This document shows positions 9,644 to 18,982 of a stretch of 47,847 nucleotides of DNA, piece by piece (positions within the stretch are counted from its first letter, which is position 1; each line of letters starts with the position of its first letter). Position numbers and translations under genes: made by a program. Source of the stretch: JAGXTF01 sp038317095 (GTDB lineage Bacteria; Bacteroidota; Bacteroidia; NS11-12g; UBA955); assembly GCA_038317095.1 (NCBI GenBank), contig JBBQBB010000025.1, positions 1-47,847 of the forward strand, read 5' to 3'. The notes beneath the pieces are model-generated. The model saw nothing but the letters and a program-made list of their open reading frames with translations. It searched no databases and was not told the DNA's origin.

Positions 9644-10732
9644 TCACTTATGCCAATTTCTCACTTTCATATAGGCCTTGGAACTGGGTTTTTCATCTCC
9701 AAAGAGTACACCCCACTTTTTAAACTGTTCGGTATGGTCGAATATTACTTTTAAAACGGCCATTAAAGGTAAGGATAAAAACATACCGGGAATACCCGCC
9801 AGTGCCGCACCCATAAACACACCAAAAAGACTGACAAGTGCGTTGATTTTTATTTTAGAACCTACAATTGCCGGCATTAAAATGTTGTTGTCTAAAAGTT
9901 GCACAACGCCTATGCAAATAAGCACAGTAAAAACTGGACCCAGATTGGGAGAAGAGCTTAGTGTAAGCAACACACCGATAAAATTACCTACCAAGGCTCC
10001 CACATACGGAATGAGATTGAGAATTGCGAAAATAATGGCAATAAGCAACGCATATTTTATTCCAAAAAGAAGCAAGGCGCCGCCCAGCAATATAGTCATA
10101 TACGTAAACTGAATCAGGAGCCCCACAATATAACTTTGAATTATGGATACTGTGCCTTTTAAAGCCAAGCCCACCTGTTCTTTTTCGTCTTTTTGAAACC
10201 ACATAAACAAAAACTGTATTAAAACATCTTTGTAGTATAGAATAAGAAAAGTGTAAATGGGCAGTAAGCCAAAAAACATTAACACTAAGCTTACAGAACC
10301 AGCGGCTGTGGATAGATAATTGCCAGCCGAATCTAGAAATATACTGGTTTGTTTGTTGATGATTTTGGTTTGCTGTGCGCTGGAAATATTGGTTTTGTCA
10401 ATAAACCATTGGCTGAGGTAATTTATATGATTCGTAATATTTAGTTTGATACTTGCATAATTGTTTATCAATGGTTTTAGTTGATATGTGATAAAAATTA
10501 CAACCAACGCTATGACAATTAACATCAATAAGATGGAAAGCACAATAGCAATGCTGTTTGGTAGTTTTATGCGCACTAAAAATCGATAAAAGGGCAACAA
10601 TGCTATGGCTGCAAATGCAGCCATAAGAATGGGTATAAGAATTTGTTGACCTTGGTTAATTGCAAATGCAAGCAATACAAGCCCTATTAATTCAATAGAA
10701 CGTTTTACTGTGAGTGGAAGTCCTTGTGTCAT
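9644..10732 (-). CDS. AI-2E family transporter (PerM/YdiK-type permease)
   Basis: This is a polytopic inner-membrane protein of 362 residues, the usual length of the AI-2E exporter/PerM family. Two hydrophobic helices at the N-terminus (residues about 12-50) and a pair around 60-85 precede a soluble, helix-forming segment (about 90-140). Further membrane helices follow, with NLIPYVGALVGNFIGVLLTL as the signature between the later helices and a loop containing LPAIVGSKI-like residues. Members export small molecules or ions; autoinducer-2 export is shown for only a few, so the substrate here is unknown. The start codon is 10 bases after the stop of the P-type ATPase gene, so the two genes are probably co-transcribed, ATPase first. 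Confidence 0.88.
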   Translation of the reverse strand: MTQGLPLTVKRSIELIGLVLLAFAINQGQQILIPILMAAFAAIALLPFYRFLVRIKLPNSIAIVLSILLMLIVIALVVIFITYQLKPLINNYASIKLNITNHINYLSQWFIDKTNISSAQQTKIINKQTSIFLDSAGNYLSTAAGSVSLVLMFFGLLPIYTFLILYYKDVLIQFLFMWFQKDEKEQVGLALKGTVSIIQSYIVGLLIQFTYMTILLGGALLLFGIKYALLIAIIFAILNLIPYVGALVGNFIGVLLTLSSSPNLGPVFTVLICIGVVQLLDNNILMPAIVGSKIKINALVSLFGVFMGAALAGIPGMFLSLPLMAVLKVIFDHTEQFKKWGVLFGDEKPSSKAYMKVRNWHK

Positions 10733-10742
10733 ATTTTATGTA

Positions 10743-13448
10743 TTAATCTATTATTTTAATTAGTCTTTTAAACAGTTGAATAAACACTACAGGCGCAAAA
10801 CTTGTTGCTATAATAAGGAGCAAAATGTTTGTATTTAGTGTCTGTATTCCTATTATAGTATTTAGCGGATTTATCCAATAGAAAAGCAGGAGTATTGAAA
10901 TACAAAGAAGCAGAGACGACCATACGAATTTGTTTTGGGTAATTTCATTTTTAAAGAATGATATTTTGCGAGAAGGTAAGTTGAAGACATGCCAGAGTTG
11001 CGAAAGCGCCAGACTAAAAAAAGTAATGTTGTTGCAAACTTTCGCATCATACTTTAAATAATGACTGCAATACCAAGTTACTGAAAAAATCGGAATTGCC
11101 AATAGAATGGCATACGCAACAATATTTAGCCAATCTCTCTTTGTGGCAATGGGTTCTTTCGGATTTCTAGGAGGCAGTTTCATAATTAACTTATTGCCTT
11201 TGCCCATGCCCAAAGCCAGTGCAGGAAAAATATCAGTAACCAAATTTAGAAATAATATTTGCATTGGCAAAATGGAATACGGAAAATTTAATAAACCATA
11301 CAAAAACACAATTAAAATTTCACTTAAATTGCAAGAAAGTAAATAGACTAGGAAGCGTTTGATGTTTTGAAAAATTATTCTTCCTTGTTCTATGGCTATT
11401 ACTATAGATTTGAATGAATCTTTTTTTAGCACCATCTCGGCAGTTTCAATTGCCACTTGGGTACCTCTTTTACCCATAGCAATGCCAATGTCTGCTTTTT
11501 TCAATGCCGGTGCATCGTTTATGCCGTCGCCTGTCATGGCTACTATGTCGCCGTGTTTTTGATAAAGACTCACCATATCCAACTTCTGTTGCGGCGTTAC
11601 CCGTGCAAAAATGGTGGCTGCAAACAATTTCTTTTTGTGGGGTTTAGCCTCTAAATCTTTACCTGTAACTACGGTGTTTTTTGCATCAGATAATTTTATT
11701 TTTTCTGCAATATGTAGGGCTGTTGCTGGGTGGTCGCCCGTAATCATAATAACTTTAATACCCGCTTTGCGGCACTGTTTCAATGCACCCGCAATATCCA
11801 ATCTGGGTGGGTCTAAAAAGCCAATGAATCCCACAAAAACCAGGTTGTTAGAAAAATCATCCAGTGGTATACTTTCGGCTTCCTTATATGCAAAACCAAG
11901 CACTCGTGTGCCAAGGGCTTGAATTTCTTCGGCCTTGGCTAGAATATTTTTCTTATCCTCTTCACCAATGGTTTCTACTTTATCCTGCTTACTTATGGAG
12001 GTGCATTTTAGTAAAATAGCTTCTATAGCTCCTTTTGCTGCCACAAAACTAGTTTGCTTCGCCGTTTCATTGCCTTTTTTATGCAAAGTTGCCATCAGTT
12101 TGGTTTCCGAACTAAAGGCTTCTTCCGCAATACGTTTATATGCCCCTGTTAATTCAACAATGTTTATTTTGTTGTCCGTTGCAAAATGCATCAAAGAAAT
12201 TTCTATCGGGTCACCAACATCTTTCTTTCTATGCTGGCCAATTGCTGCATTGTTGCAAAGCGTGGAAATGATTAATAACTTTTCGAAATTAATTTTATGG
12301 GTTTCAAAAATTAGGGGCTGGTTGTTTTCTACCGTTTTATTTTCATCTAAAAAATGAATGCTGCTTACTTCAATTCTATTTTCTGTAAGTGTGCCCGTTT
12401 TGTCAGTAAAAATGGTGTTAATTCCGCCCAACGTTTCCACGGATGCCAAGCGCTTAATAAGTACATGTTTTTTGGCCATTCGCAACATGCCATACGTTAG
12501 TGCAATCGTGCTTACCACAGGCAGCCCTTCGGGAATAGCAGCTACCGCTAATGCTATTGCGGTTTCAAATATTAAAAAAATATCTTTGCCTTGCAACAAT
12601 CCTGTGCCAATAAATACAATGGCAAAAAAAGCTGTAATCCACATCAATTTTGTTGTTAATCCTTGTAGTTTTTTTTCCAGGGGTGTTACTACTTGTTTGG
12701 CGTTTTCTACCAAGGAAGTTATTTTGCCTAACTCTGTTTGCAAGGCAGTGCCTATGACTATGGCTTTGGCATTGCCTTTTATTACCGACGTGCCTTTAAA
12801 AACCATGTTCACTTGGTCTGCAAGGCTGGTGTTTAATTGCAATGCATCTATTTTTTTTAGAATGGGCAAAGATTCACCCGTAAGTGAAGATTCGTCTATT
12901 TCAAATTGATTAATTTCTATTAACCGGGCATCGGCCCATACCATATCACCTGCTTCTAAAACCAAAATATCGCCTGGTACAATTCTTTCAGAAGAAATTT
13001 CTTTCAACGCATTGTCTCGCCATACCTTAGAAATACTCACATCCATGCTTTTCAATGCCTTCATTGATTTTCGGGCCTGCATTTCCATCAAAAAACCAAG
13101 CAATGCCGTAATAAATATGACACCAATTATAGACCCGCCTTCTAACCAATGCTGAAATGAAAGAGATACACCAGCGGCCAATACCAATAACAATACTATA
13201 GGACTCGTAAACTGCTCAATTAGCAACAAAAAAATGCTTTTTTGTTTTCGTGCTTCATATTTATTTAAACCGTATGAATTTATTCTTTTGGCAATGCCAA
13301 TTTCGTTTAATCCTTTTTCCGCATCGCTTTTTAGAGAATCAAAAATATTTTCAATTGGCAGTGAATAACCGTTTTTTATAGGATAACGAATGGACGTGGT
13401 AGTCGTAAAACCGTTCTTTACGATGTCCATATTTTTTTGAGACTTCAT
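10743..13448 (-). CDS. Cation-translocating P-type ATPase (type II, Ca2+-ATPase-like)
   Basis: This ATP-driven cation pump has 901 residues. The N-terminal cation-ATPase domain is followed by the actuator motif LTGES, and then by PEGLP in transmembrane helix 4. The phosphorylation site is D349 in DKTGTLTEN. The hinge motif TGDGINDAPALKKADIGIAM is intact. Helix 5 carries NLSEI and helix 6 carries NLVTDIFPALALG, the N-x-x-T-D pattern of PMR1/SERCA-type calcium pumps. The best prediction is calcium or manganese export, but the ion cannot be fixed from sequence alone. It is the first gene of a two-gene unit with the AI-2E permease. The N-terminal 20 residues before the pump domain are variable, and the ATG start fits the family length. 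Confidence 0.93.
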   Translation of the reverse strand: MKSQKNMDIVKNGFTTTTSIRYPIKNGYSLPIENIFDSLKSDAEKGLNEIGIAKRINSYGLNKYEARKQKSIFLLLIEQFTSPIVLLLVLAAGVSLSFQHWLEGGSIIGVIFITALLGFLMEMQARKSMKALKSMDVSISKVWRDNALKEISSERIVPGDILVLEAGDMVWADARLIEINQFEIDESSLTGESLPILKKIDALQLNTSLADQVNMVFKGTSVIKGNAKAIVIGTALQTELGKITSLVENAKQVVTPLEKKLQGLTTKLMWITAFFAIVFIGTGLLQGKDIFLIFETAIALAVAAIPEGLPVVSTIALTYGMLRMAKKHVLIKRLASVETLGGINTIFTDKTGTLTENRIEVSSIHFLDENKTVENNQPLIFETHKINFEKLLIISTLCNNAAIGQHRKKDVGDPIEISLMHFATDNKINIVELTGAYKRIAEEAFSSETKLMATLHKKGNETAKQTSFVAAKGAIEAILLKCTSISKQDKVETIGEEDKKNILAKAEEIQALGTRVLGFAYKEAESIPLDDFSNNLVFVGFIGFLDPPRLDIAGALKQCRKAGIKVIMITGDHPATALHIAEKIKLSDAKNTVVTGKDLEAKPHKKKLFAATIFARVTPQQKLDMVSLYQKHGDIVAMTGDGINDAPALKKADIGIAMGKRGTQVAIETAEMVLKKDSFKSIVIAIEQGRIIFQNIKRFLVYLLSCNLSEILIVFLYGLLNFPYSILPMQILFLNLVTDIFPALALGMGKGNKLIMKLPPRNPKEPIATKRDWLNIVAYAILLAIPIFSVTWYCSHYLKYDAKVCNNITFFSLALSQLWHVFNLPSRKISFFKNEITQNKFVWSSLLLCISILLLFYWINPLNTIIGIQTLNTNILLLIIATSFAPVVFIQLFKRLIKIID

Positions 13449-13627
13449 GCTAGGCAGTGTGTTTTCATATACAATACATTATATGTGGCAATAATATTTC
13501 ATTTTTATTCTATATGCACTTTACATAAAATAAGATACTTACGAAATAATAAATAATGCCCATAATATAAATATAAATAAATGATTTACTGGCCACTATG
13601 TATTATTTTAAATGACAAATTATTCTT

Positions 13628-14719
13628 TCAAGGAGATACTGAATGCAGAGAATTTAGAAACTCGAGTAGATATTTGTTAAACTCATTGGGTTGTTCTAGA
13701 TTGGAAACGTGTCCGGCATTTTCAATAATTTTCAAAGTGGAGCCCTTAATGTGTTCATGCATAAATTCAGATTGTGCAAGTGGGGTAACTTCATCTGACC
13801 TTCCACAAATAATAAGTGTAGGAACGTGAATTGCATTTAAGCTAGAACAGGTTTCAGAACGATCTGCAAGCGCAGTTAATCCAGCGGCAATAACTTCCTT
13901 AGAGTTGGCAAACACAATGTTTCGCAAGTGTTCAACCAATTCTATTTTGTTCGTCAATGAATCAGGATGAAAAACACTTTTAACAAAAATATCGTTAAAT
14001 CCTTCTGGGCCTTCAAGGTTAATTTGTTCGATTGTAGCTTCGCGTTTTTTTCTAACTTCAGTTGTATCTGAAATGCACTGGGTATCGCATAGTATTAAAG
14101 CTGTAAACCTTTCAGGAAATCTTTTTATTGCATTTAAAGAAATAAACCCTCCCATGGATAACCCGCAAATAATTGCTTTCTTAATATTTAGTTTATCCAT
14201 GAAAGACACTAAATCTTCTGCAAAAAGCGCAATGCTTAGGTATGTTTTCTCGTCTGTTGATTTGCCAAAACCTCGAATATCGCAAGCAATCACCCGATGG
14301 GTAGATTTTAAAAAATCAAGTTGCACTTTCCACATGGATTTATCAAATGGAAAGCCGTGAAGAAATATTACAGGAATATTTCCTTCGCCAATATCGTTGT
14401 ACGATATGGCAATGTGATTCACTTCTGTCAATAAACTTTGGTAAGAATTCTCTGATTCCATAGGTCTAATTTCAGAAGCTGGTAAAATTATTTGTTCTTC
14501 TGGTGAATGATTTTTCGCTGGATTTTTCTCATATTCCTCCAGCAAGTTTACCAGAGATTCGTGATAGGATGTTAACGTATTGGTGGTATTTTCTGGATTT
14601 TCCTCATAAGGAACGGTTACAGGTATTTCATTCACATATTTTAACAATTCGGGATGCTTTTCCCTGATACTCTTGGTAATGCCTAAAATCATTTCGTTTA
14701 ACTCTAATTCGGTTTTCAT
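13628..14719 (-). CDS. Alpha/beta hydrolase with N-terminal helical extension
   Basis: This is a serine hydrolase of the alpha/beta fold, 363 residues long. The hydrolase core begins near residue 105 with IPVIFLHGFPFD (oxyanion loop). It continues with DIRGFGKS, the nucleophile elbow GLSMGG (S188), GRSDEVTP (D309) and NAGHVSNLEQP (H337), giving a complete Ser-Asp-His triad. About 100 residues in front of the core are charged and helical, with a central EIPVTVPYEENPE segment. This part is not in ordinary family members and looks like a separate small domain fused to the enzyme. There is no signal peptide, so it is probably cytoplasmic. The substrate is unknown; esterase, lactonase or C-C hydrolase activities all use this scaffold. 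The gene lies 179 bases upstream of the ATPase gene on the same strand. Confidence 0.88.
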   Translation of the reverse strand: MKTELELNEMILGITKSIREKHPELLKYVNEIPVTVPYEENPENTTNTLTSYHESLVNLLEEYEKNPAKNHSPEEQIILPASEIRPMESENSYQSLLTEVNHIAISYNDIGEGNIPVIFLHGFPFDKSMWKVQLDFLKSTHRVIACDIRGFGKSTDEKTYLSIALFAEDLVSFMDKLNIKKAIICGLSMGGFISLNAIKRFPERFTALILCDTQCISDTTEVRKKREATIEQINLEGPEGFNDIFVKSVFHPDSLTNKIELVEHLRNIVFANSKEVIAAGLTALADRSETCSSLNAIHVPTLIICGRSDEVTPLAQSEFMHEHIKGSTLKIIENAGHVSNLEQPNEFNKYLLEFLNSLHSVSP

Positions 14720-15086
14720 AGCGCAGATTTACTGTATTTTGGTTTAATTATTTTTTTGTAAAAGTCTATTTTTATTATTGTCTTCATTTTATCCTGTGCT
14801 TCTTATACCCCTTAAAATGATTGCGAATGCACCGCCAATTGAAATGGCGAATTCGTATATCGAAATGAATTTATAAAAGGCTATGATTCATAAACTTTAA
14901 ATGGCAAATGTATACTGTTACGCAAACAATAGCTTTGCATAATAAAAGTTGATGGTTGTAAAATTCACAGATATACTAGCAATCGAAAATGAGGGTTGAA
15001 GCAAATTGTGAAACGTATACAGTTGTTGTATTGTCAATTATACTATGACCCCAAAATGCGTTTTTAAAAAGCGTAATTCAAAGCAT
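14720..15086. other. Gene-free stretch between cyanophycinase and hydrolase genes
   Basis: In 367 AT-rich bases no gene, RNA or clear hairpin was found. A 7-of-8 match to the -7 box (TAAATCTG on the minus strand) lies just upstream of the hydrolase ATG and could be its promoter. Confidence 0.4.
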
Positions 15087-15941
15087 TTACACTATAAATT
15101 TTCTTTCTTTGATTAAAAAATGACTGCCTTCTGCAATGATATGTACCTTTAAATTTTCGATAACTATGGGTTGATCTTCTTTTAACTCTTTGGCGTTTGT
15201 TTTGGCAATTTGGCTTCCATCCACAACAACGACCATCCCTGAGCCCATACAATGGACTTCATTGCCATGAGAAATAATGACGGCTGTATCTTCTCCTAAG
15301 CCTATGCCCAGTAAATCTGGATTTAATGCCACAGCATGGCACAACCTTGTAAATCTGCCCCTCTTGATAAAATGTGTATCTACCATTATATTATTCATAA
15401 AATTAAAACCCGGACCTATTTTTATATCATCTTTCATTAGAGCTTCACGAATGATGCCCCCTTCTATAATCGTTTCAGGCATTGCCATAGCCCCGGCGCT
15501 AGTGCCTGCCGCTATAAAATGTTCGTCTTTTATATACTTTTGTTTTATTTCAAGTAAAACACTTGTTCCTGTTAGTGTGGTTGTTAATCGCGTTTGATCG
15601 CCCCCAGTAAAGAAAACGGCATGACAAAATTTAATACGCTTGGTAAATTGAGGATTTTCAGCATCTTTTTTATTTTCGATGCGGATAAAATCAACTTTGG
15701 TAAAGCCAGCATTTTTATAGGCTTTGCGATACATATCTTCCATTTCTAGCGGAATTGCAGATGCTGTGGCTATAATTTCAATGACATGATGCTGCCTGGG
15801 TATTTTTGAAATTAGTTCAGACAAAATTTCAAAGTGATTGTGGTTTGATGCTTTCTTGCGTTTTGCGACGTTTATACTTTCTCCGGCTTTTCCTTTGTCT
15901 TCGTGTCCACCTATGATGATTAATTTCCCTTTTGGAACCAT
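15087..15941 (-). CDS. cphB: Cyanophycinase (peptidase S51)
   Basis: This serine exopeptidase cuts cyanophycin (multi-L-arginyl-poly-aspartate) into Asp-Arg dipeptides. It has 284 residues, close to the cyanobacterial enzyme. The N-terminus GKLIIIGGHEDKG and the segment VFFTGGDQTRL are family signatures. The nucleophile is S148 in GTSAGAMAM, with H190 in DTHFIKRGRFTRL and E217 in GLGEDTA. The spacings (42 and 27 residues) match those of the Ser132-His174-Glu201 triad of the Synechocystis enzyme. There is no signal peptide, so it should act on intracellular granules. No cyanophycin synthetase (cphA) lies within the window; the reserve may be made by a distant gene, or the enzyme may have another peptide substrate. 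The next upstream gene is a decarboxylase-like gene 154 bases away on the same strand. Confidence 0.92.
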   Translation of the reverse strand: MVPKGKLIIIGGHEDKGKAGESINVAKRKKASNHNHFEILSELISKIPRQHHVIEIIATASAIPLEMEDMYRKAYKNAGFTKVDFIRIENKKDAENPQFTKRIKFCHAVFFTGGDQTRLTTTLTGTSVLLEIKQKYIKDEHFIAAGTSAGAMAMPETIIEGGIIREALMKDDIKIGPGFNFMNNIMVDTHFIKRGRFTRLCHAVALNPDLLGIGLGEDTAVIISHGNEVHCMGSGMVVVVDGSQIAKTNAKELKEDQPIVIENLKVHIIAEGSHFLIKERKFIV

Positions 15942-16095
15942 ATTTATTACAATTATTTATACATTTATTTTCGAAAAAAAAACCTAAATTGGAAGACTTT
16001 TAATGTACATAAAAACATGCGTGATTGTTTTTTTTAAATGCCGATACCCTTGGTTTTTATTGCCTGTGAATTTGGGTTTAAAATAACCGACCGTA

Positions 16096-17325
16096 CTATT
16101 CAATTGGGGCTTTTTCTGCTATTGCCAATGTGCTGCATTTCGCCATGGTGGTTCCATAATGGCGGTAGTTGTCGCTGGTGTCAATTTGTGGGTTGGTGCC
16201 TTCCTGAAACAAAACAATAATATCTGAACCTCCAAAAAGAAAATAGCCAAACTCATCGCCTTTTAACAATTCACTCCCCACCGTGGCTATCATATTTACA
16301 GAGGAGACTTGGCACATGCCTACTGGCAAAATTGCCACCAAGCCTATATTTCCATAAGGCGAATTTTTGGTATCTATTATAAGCACCCCACGGGCTTGTG
16401 TAAATTGATATCCAGTAGCGGCATTGTCGGGTGCATCCAATCTTTTGCCTTTAATAATTACATCCAAACCCACCAATCCAAGTATGGGATAACATTCTTT
16501 TACGGTTCCTGCAACCGGTGTGTGAAAGCGATGGTAGGAATGCGTACCTAGGAAATAATGCACAAATGTGCCATTCTTAAAGGCATGCTTATATTCACTA
16601 CCATCGAGCAACTTGGCAATATTTGCAAATTTATGTGTTAGTTTGAGTTTCACTTCTGGTATGCTAGAATCGCCCGCAATGGCGTATTGGGCTCTGTAAG
16701 TGCAATCGGCAGGACAAGTTACCACTGAATTGTACGACGGACTGCTGATAGGACGCAAACCAGGATTCAGTTCTCGGGCAAAAAACTGATTAAAGGTAAG
16801 CCAACCGCTTGGGTTATTGGGCTGTCCGTTTATCATAGAATCTTCCACGCGGTAGCTGGGTGAATATTTCATAAAAGACTCTGCGATTTTTTCTTGAAAT
16901 GAATCCGTTGTATTTAAAAAACTTCCCCAACTTATGGCATAATCCACCATCCATAAATTGAACCATGGAAAGTTTTCTAGTATTGTTTTCTTTTCAGATT
17001 CTCCTTTTTGTTGTATCAACCAATAAAAGTGATTCAAACGATCCAATACTTCTTGGTGCTCATCTGTCTCCTCATTATTCCATGCCTTGCTTTTGCTTTC
17101 CTGAGGAATCCAATGCGAATATTCTGTTAGATATTTTATATAATCATTTAAAGTTAATGGCCAAGGCAAGGCTTCAAATAAATCAGGGTGGATTTGTTTT
17201 TCTGCTGTTGATTTAGCCAAATGTAAGGTTGCCACCAATTGATTGTTAAATTCTTGGGTTCGGTTTGGGTTTTCAATAAAAGTGTGAATCACTTTTTCCG
17301 ATGTGTTTTGTATATTGTTTTTCAT
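16096..17325 (-). CDS. PsiD-like phosphatidylserine decarboxylase family protein, copy 1
   Basis: This is a pyruvoyl-type decarboxylase homologue of 409 residues. The C-terminal half carries the phosphatidylserine decarboxylase fold: SGWLTFNQFFARELNPGLRP, PADCTY (likely the catalytic Asp), SYHRFHTPVAG (catalytic His) and FGYFLFGGSDIIVLF. In this last motif S367 of the Gly-Ser pair should self-cleave to form the pyruvoyl group. The N-terminal 180 residues resemble the extra PSDC domain found in fungal PsiD (tryptophan decarboxylase) and relatives, and are absent from housekeeping Psd. It has no membrane anchor. It may therefore decarboxylate an amino acid or another soluble substrate rather than phosphatidylserine (inference). 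It is the last gene of a three-gene operon, one base after the membrane-protein gene, and a clear paralogue of the gene at 17798-18982. Confidence 0.85.
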   Translation of the reverse strand: MKNNIQNTSEKVIHTFIENPNRTQEFNNQLVATLHLAKSTAEKQIHPDLFEALPWPLTLNDYIKYLTEYSHWIPQESKSKAWNNEETDEHQEVLDRLNHFYWLIQQKGESEKKTILENFPWFNLWMVDYAISWGSFLNTTDSFQEKIAESFMKYSPSYRVEDSMINGQPNNPSGWLTFNQFFARELNPGLRPISSPSYNSVVTCPADCTYRAQYAIAGDSSIPEVKLKLTHKFANIAKLLDGSEYKHAFKNGTFVHYFLGTHSYHRFHTPVAGTVKECYPILGLVGLDVIIKGKRLDAPDNAATGYQFTQARGVLIIDTKNSPYGNIGLVAILPVGMCQVSSVNMIATVGSELLKGDEFGYFLFGGSDIIVLFQEGTNPQIDTSDNYRHYGTTMAKCSTLAIAEKAPIE

Positions 17326-17326
17326 T

Positions 17327-17791
17327 TTATGTATTTTTTAAATGGTTTTGGCGCCGCTTAATTATTTCATAACTTAAGATTACCAAAAAATAGAAACTTA
17401 CATCACCTACAATTTTTCCAATGAAAATGCCCAACATTACGTTGTTAAGTAGAATTGGAAATACATACATTAAAAATGGACGCAATAGCAAGCCATCAAT
17501 TGCACCTGCCGGGCCAAATTCCAATAATATTTGGGTACATATTTTAGAAATTATGGGAAATTTAAATTTTTTATTTTCCAGTTTAAGTTTCGCTTTTTCA
17601 CGCCAAATATTTTGAATTATAGCTGTCGTATAGAACCCTATACTTTCACCCAGGGAACCGGCATAGGCAATTACAATTAAGTTTTGATGCAAAGCACTTG
17701 CTGCGCCAGCACCTACCAATGCGGTTATGGTTCCTACAATTTCTAAGGGCAAGTACCGCTTTAACCACTCTATGCTTTTTTTCTTTATCAC
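17327..17791 (-). CDS. Small four-helix membrane protein between two decarboxylases
   Basis: This is an integral membrane protein of 154 residues with a basic N-terminus (MIKKKSIEWLKRYLP) and about four membrane segments: 17-37, 38-62, 98-118 and 119-145. Glycine-rich turns occur as ALVGAGAAS, YAGSLGESIGFY and EFGPAGAIDG. I do not recognise the family. The gene lies six bases after one PsiD-like gene and one base before the other, so all three are surely one transcript. A role as membrane partner, channel or transporter for the decarboxylase substrate or product is a reasonable inference, not shown by the sequence. Confidence 0.8.
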   Translation of the reverse strand: MIKKKSIEWLKRYLPLEIVGTITALVGAGAASALHQNLIVIAYAGSLGESIGFYTTAIIQNIWREKAKLKLENKKFKFPIISKICTQILLEFGPAGAIDGLLLRPFLMYVFPILLNNVMLGIFIGKIVGDVSFYFLVILSYEIIKRRQNHLKNT

Positions 17792-17797
17792 TTATAT

Positions 17798-18982
17798 TTA
17801 GGCATCTTTTATATTGCAGGTAGCTATTGTAGATCCAAATAGTCTATAACCTTCATCTAAATCAATATTTGGGTTTACCCCTTCTTGAAACAAAACAATA
17901 ATATCTGAACCACCAAAGAGAAAGTATCCAAACTCGTCGCCTTTGAGCAAATTACTGCCCACTGTGGCCAGCATGTTTACCGAAGAAACTTGACACATGC
18001 CTATGGGCAAAACCGCCACCAGTCCTATGTTGCCATAAGGTGACTTGGCCGTATCTAAAATAATGATGCCCCGGGCTTGGGCAAATTCATAACCATCGGT
18101 AGCATTGTCTGGCGAATCGAATTGTCCATTTTTTATTTTTACATCCAAATAAACCAAACCGTGTATTGGGTAACATTCTTTTACCTTTCCCGCCACTGGT
18201 GTGTGAAACCTATGGTAAGAAAATGTACTTAAATAATAGTGCACAAAAGTGCCATTTGCAAACGCATTTTGGTATTCACTGTCTTGCAACAACTGCGGAA
18301 TGCTCGAAAACTTATGGGTATTTTTAATGGTAATTTCTGGTATGGTAGAATTGGCAGATATGGCGTACTTCGTTTTGTAATTACAATCCGCAGGCGATAC
18401 AATAACTCGGTTGTCAAAAGGATTGCTTATGGGTCGTTTCCCGGGATTTAGTTCTCTTGCAAAAAATTGATTAAAAGTTAGCCAACCACTTGGATTGTTG
18501 GCTTTCCCATTTACCATAGAATCACTCACATTGTAAAGAGGTGCGTTATTTTCAAATGTTTCCAAAGTGGATAAATTGAATGAGTCGGGTGTATTTAAAT
18601 AGTTGCCCCAGTTTTGGGCGTATTGCACCAACCATTCGCTAAACCAGGGTATGTTTTCTACCAATGTGGATTCATCTTTTCCCACAGGTTGATCAATAAG
18701 CCAATAGAAATGATTGGTGCGGTCGTCAATTTCTTGATGGCCATTGGTGCCAGCAATAAGCCAAACAGCGTCTTTGCTCTCTTTGGGCGTCCATTGCGAA
18801 AAAGCAATCAAGTATCTACAATAGGCATCTATATCTAGTGGCCATGACAAAATTGCAAATAAATCGGAATCCAAATTGTTATGGGCATCTTGCTTGGCAT
18901 GTTGCAAAGATTGCAACAAAAGACGGTTGAATTTTTGATCTTCAAATGCCTTTTTTACAAACGATTCTATCAGGGGTAACAT
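17798..18982 (-). CDS. PsiD-like phosphatidylserine decarboxylase family protein, copy 2
   Basis: This is the first gene of the three-gene operon and encodes 394 residues. The architecture matches copy 1: an N-terminal PSDC-like region with FAILSWPLDIDAYCRYL, then SGWLTFNQFFARELNPGKRP, PADCNYKTKY, SYHRFHTPVAG and FGYFLFGGSDIIVLF with the predicted pyruvoyl-forming S359. The regions around the catalytic residues are nearly identical to copy 1, while the N-terminal third is more divergent. This fits an old tandem duplication with both copies kept functional. All the catalytic residues I can identify are present in both. The chosen ATG gives MLPLIESFVKKAF and is the only good start. No TAnnTTTG promoter is obvious in the upstream 60 bases. 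Confidence 0.85.
   Translation of the reverse strand: MLPLIESFVKKAFEDQKFNRLLLQSLQHAKQDAHNNLDSDLFAILSWPLDIDAYCRYLIAFSQWTPKESKDAVWLIAGTNGHQEIDDRTNHFYWLIDQPVGKDESTLVENIPWFSEWLVQYAQNWGNYLNTPDSFNLSTLETFENNAPLYNVSDSMVNGKANNPSGWLTFNQFFARELNPGKRPISNPFDNRVIVSPADCNYKTKYAISANSTIPEITIKNTHKFSSIPQLLQDSEYQNAFANGTFVHYYLSTFSYHRFHTPVAGKVKECYPIHGLVYLDVKIKNGQFDSPDNATDGYEFAQARGIIILDTAKSPYGNIGLVAVLPIGMCQVSSVNMLATVGSNLLKGDEFGYFLFGGSDIIVLFQEGVNPNIDLDEGYRLFGSTIATCNIKDA

Noticed and set aside
12358..12909. Plus-strand frame of 183 codons inside the P-type ATPase gene
   Set aside because: It is the antisense of a well-conserved ATPase region; codon bias follows the ATPase strand.
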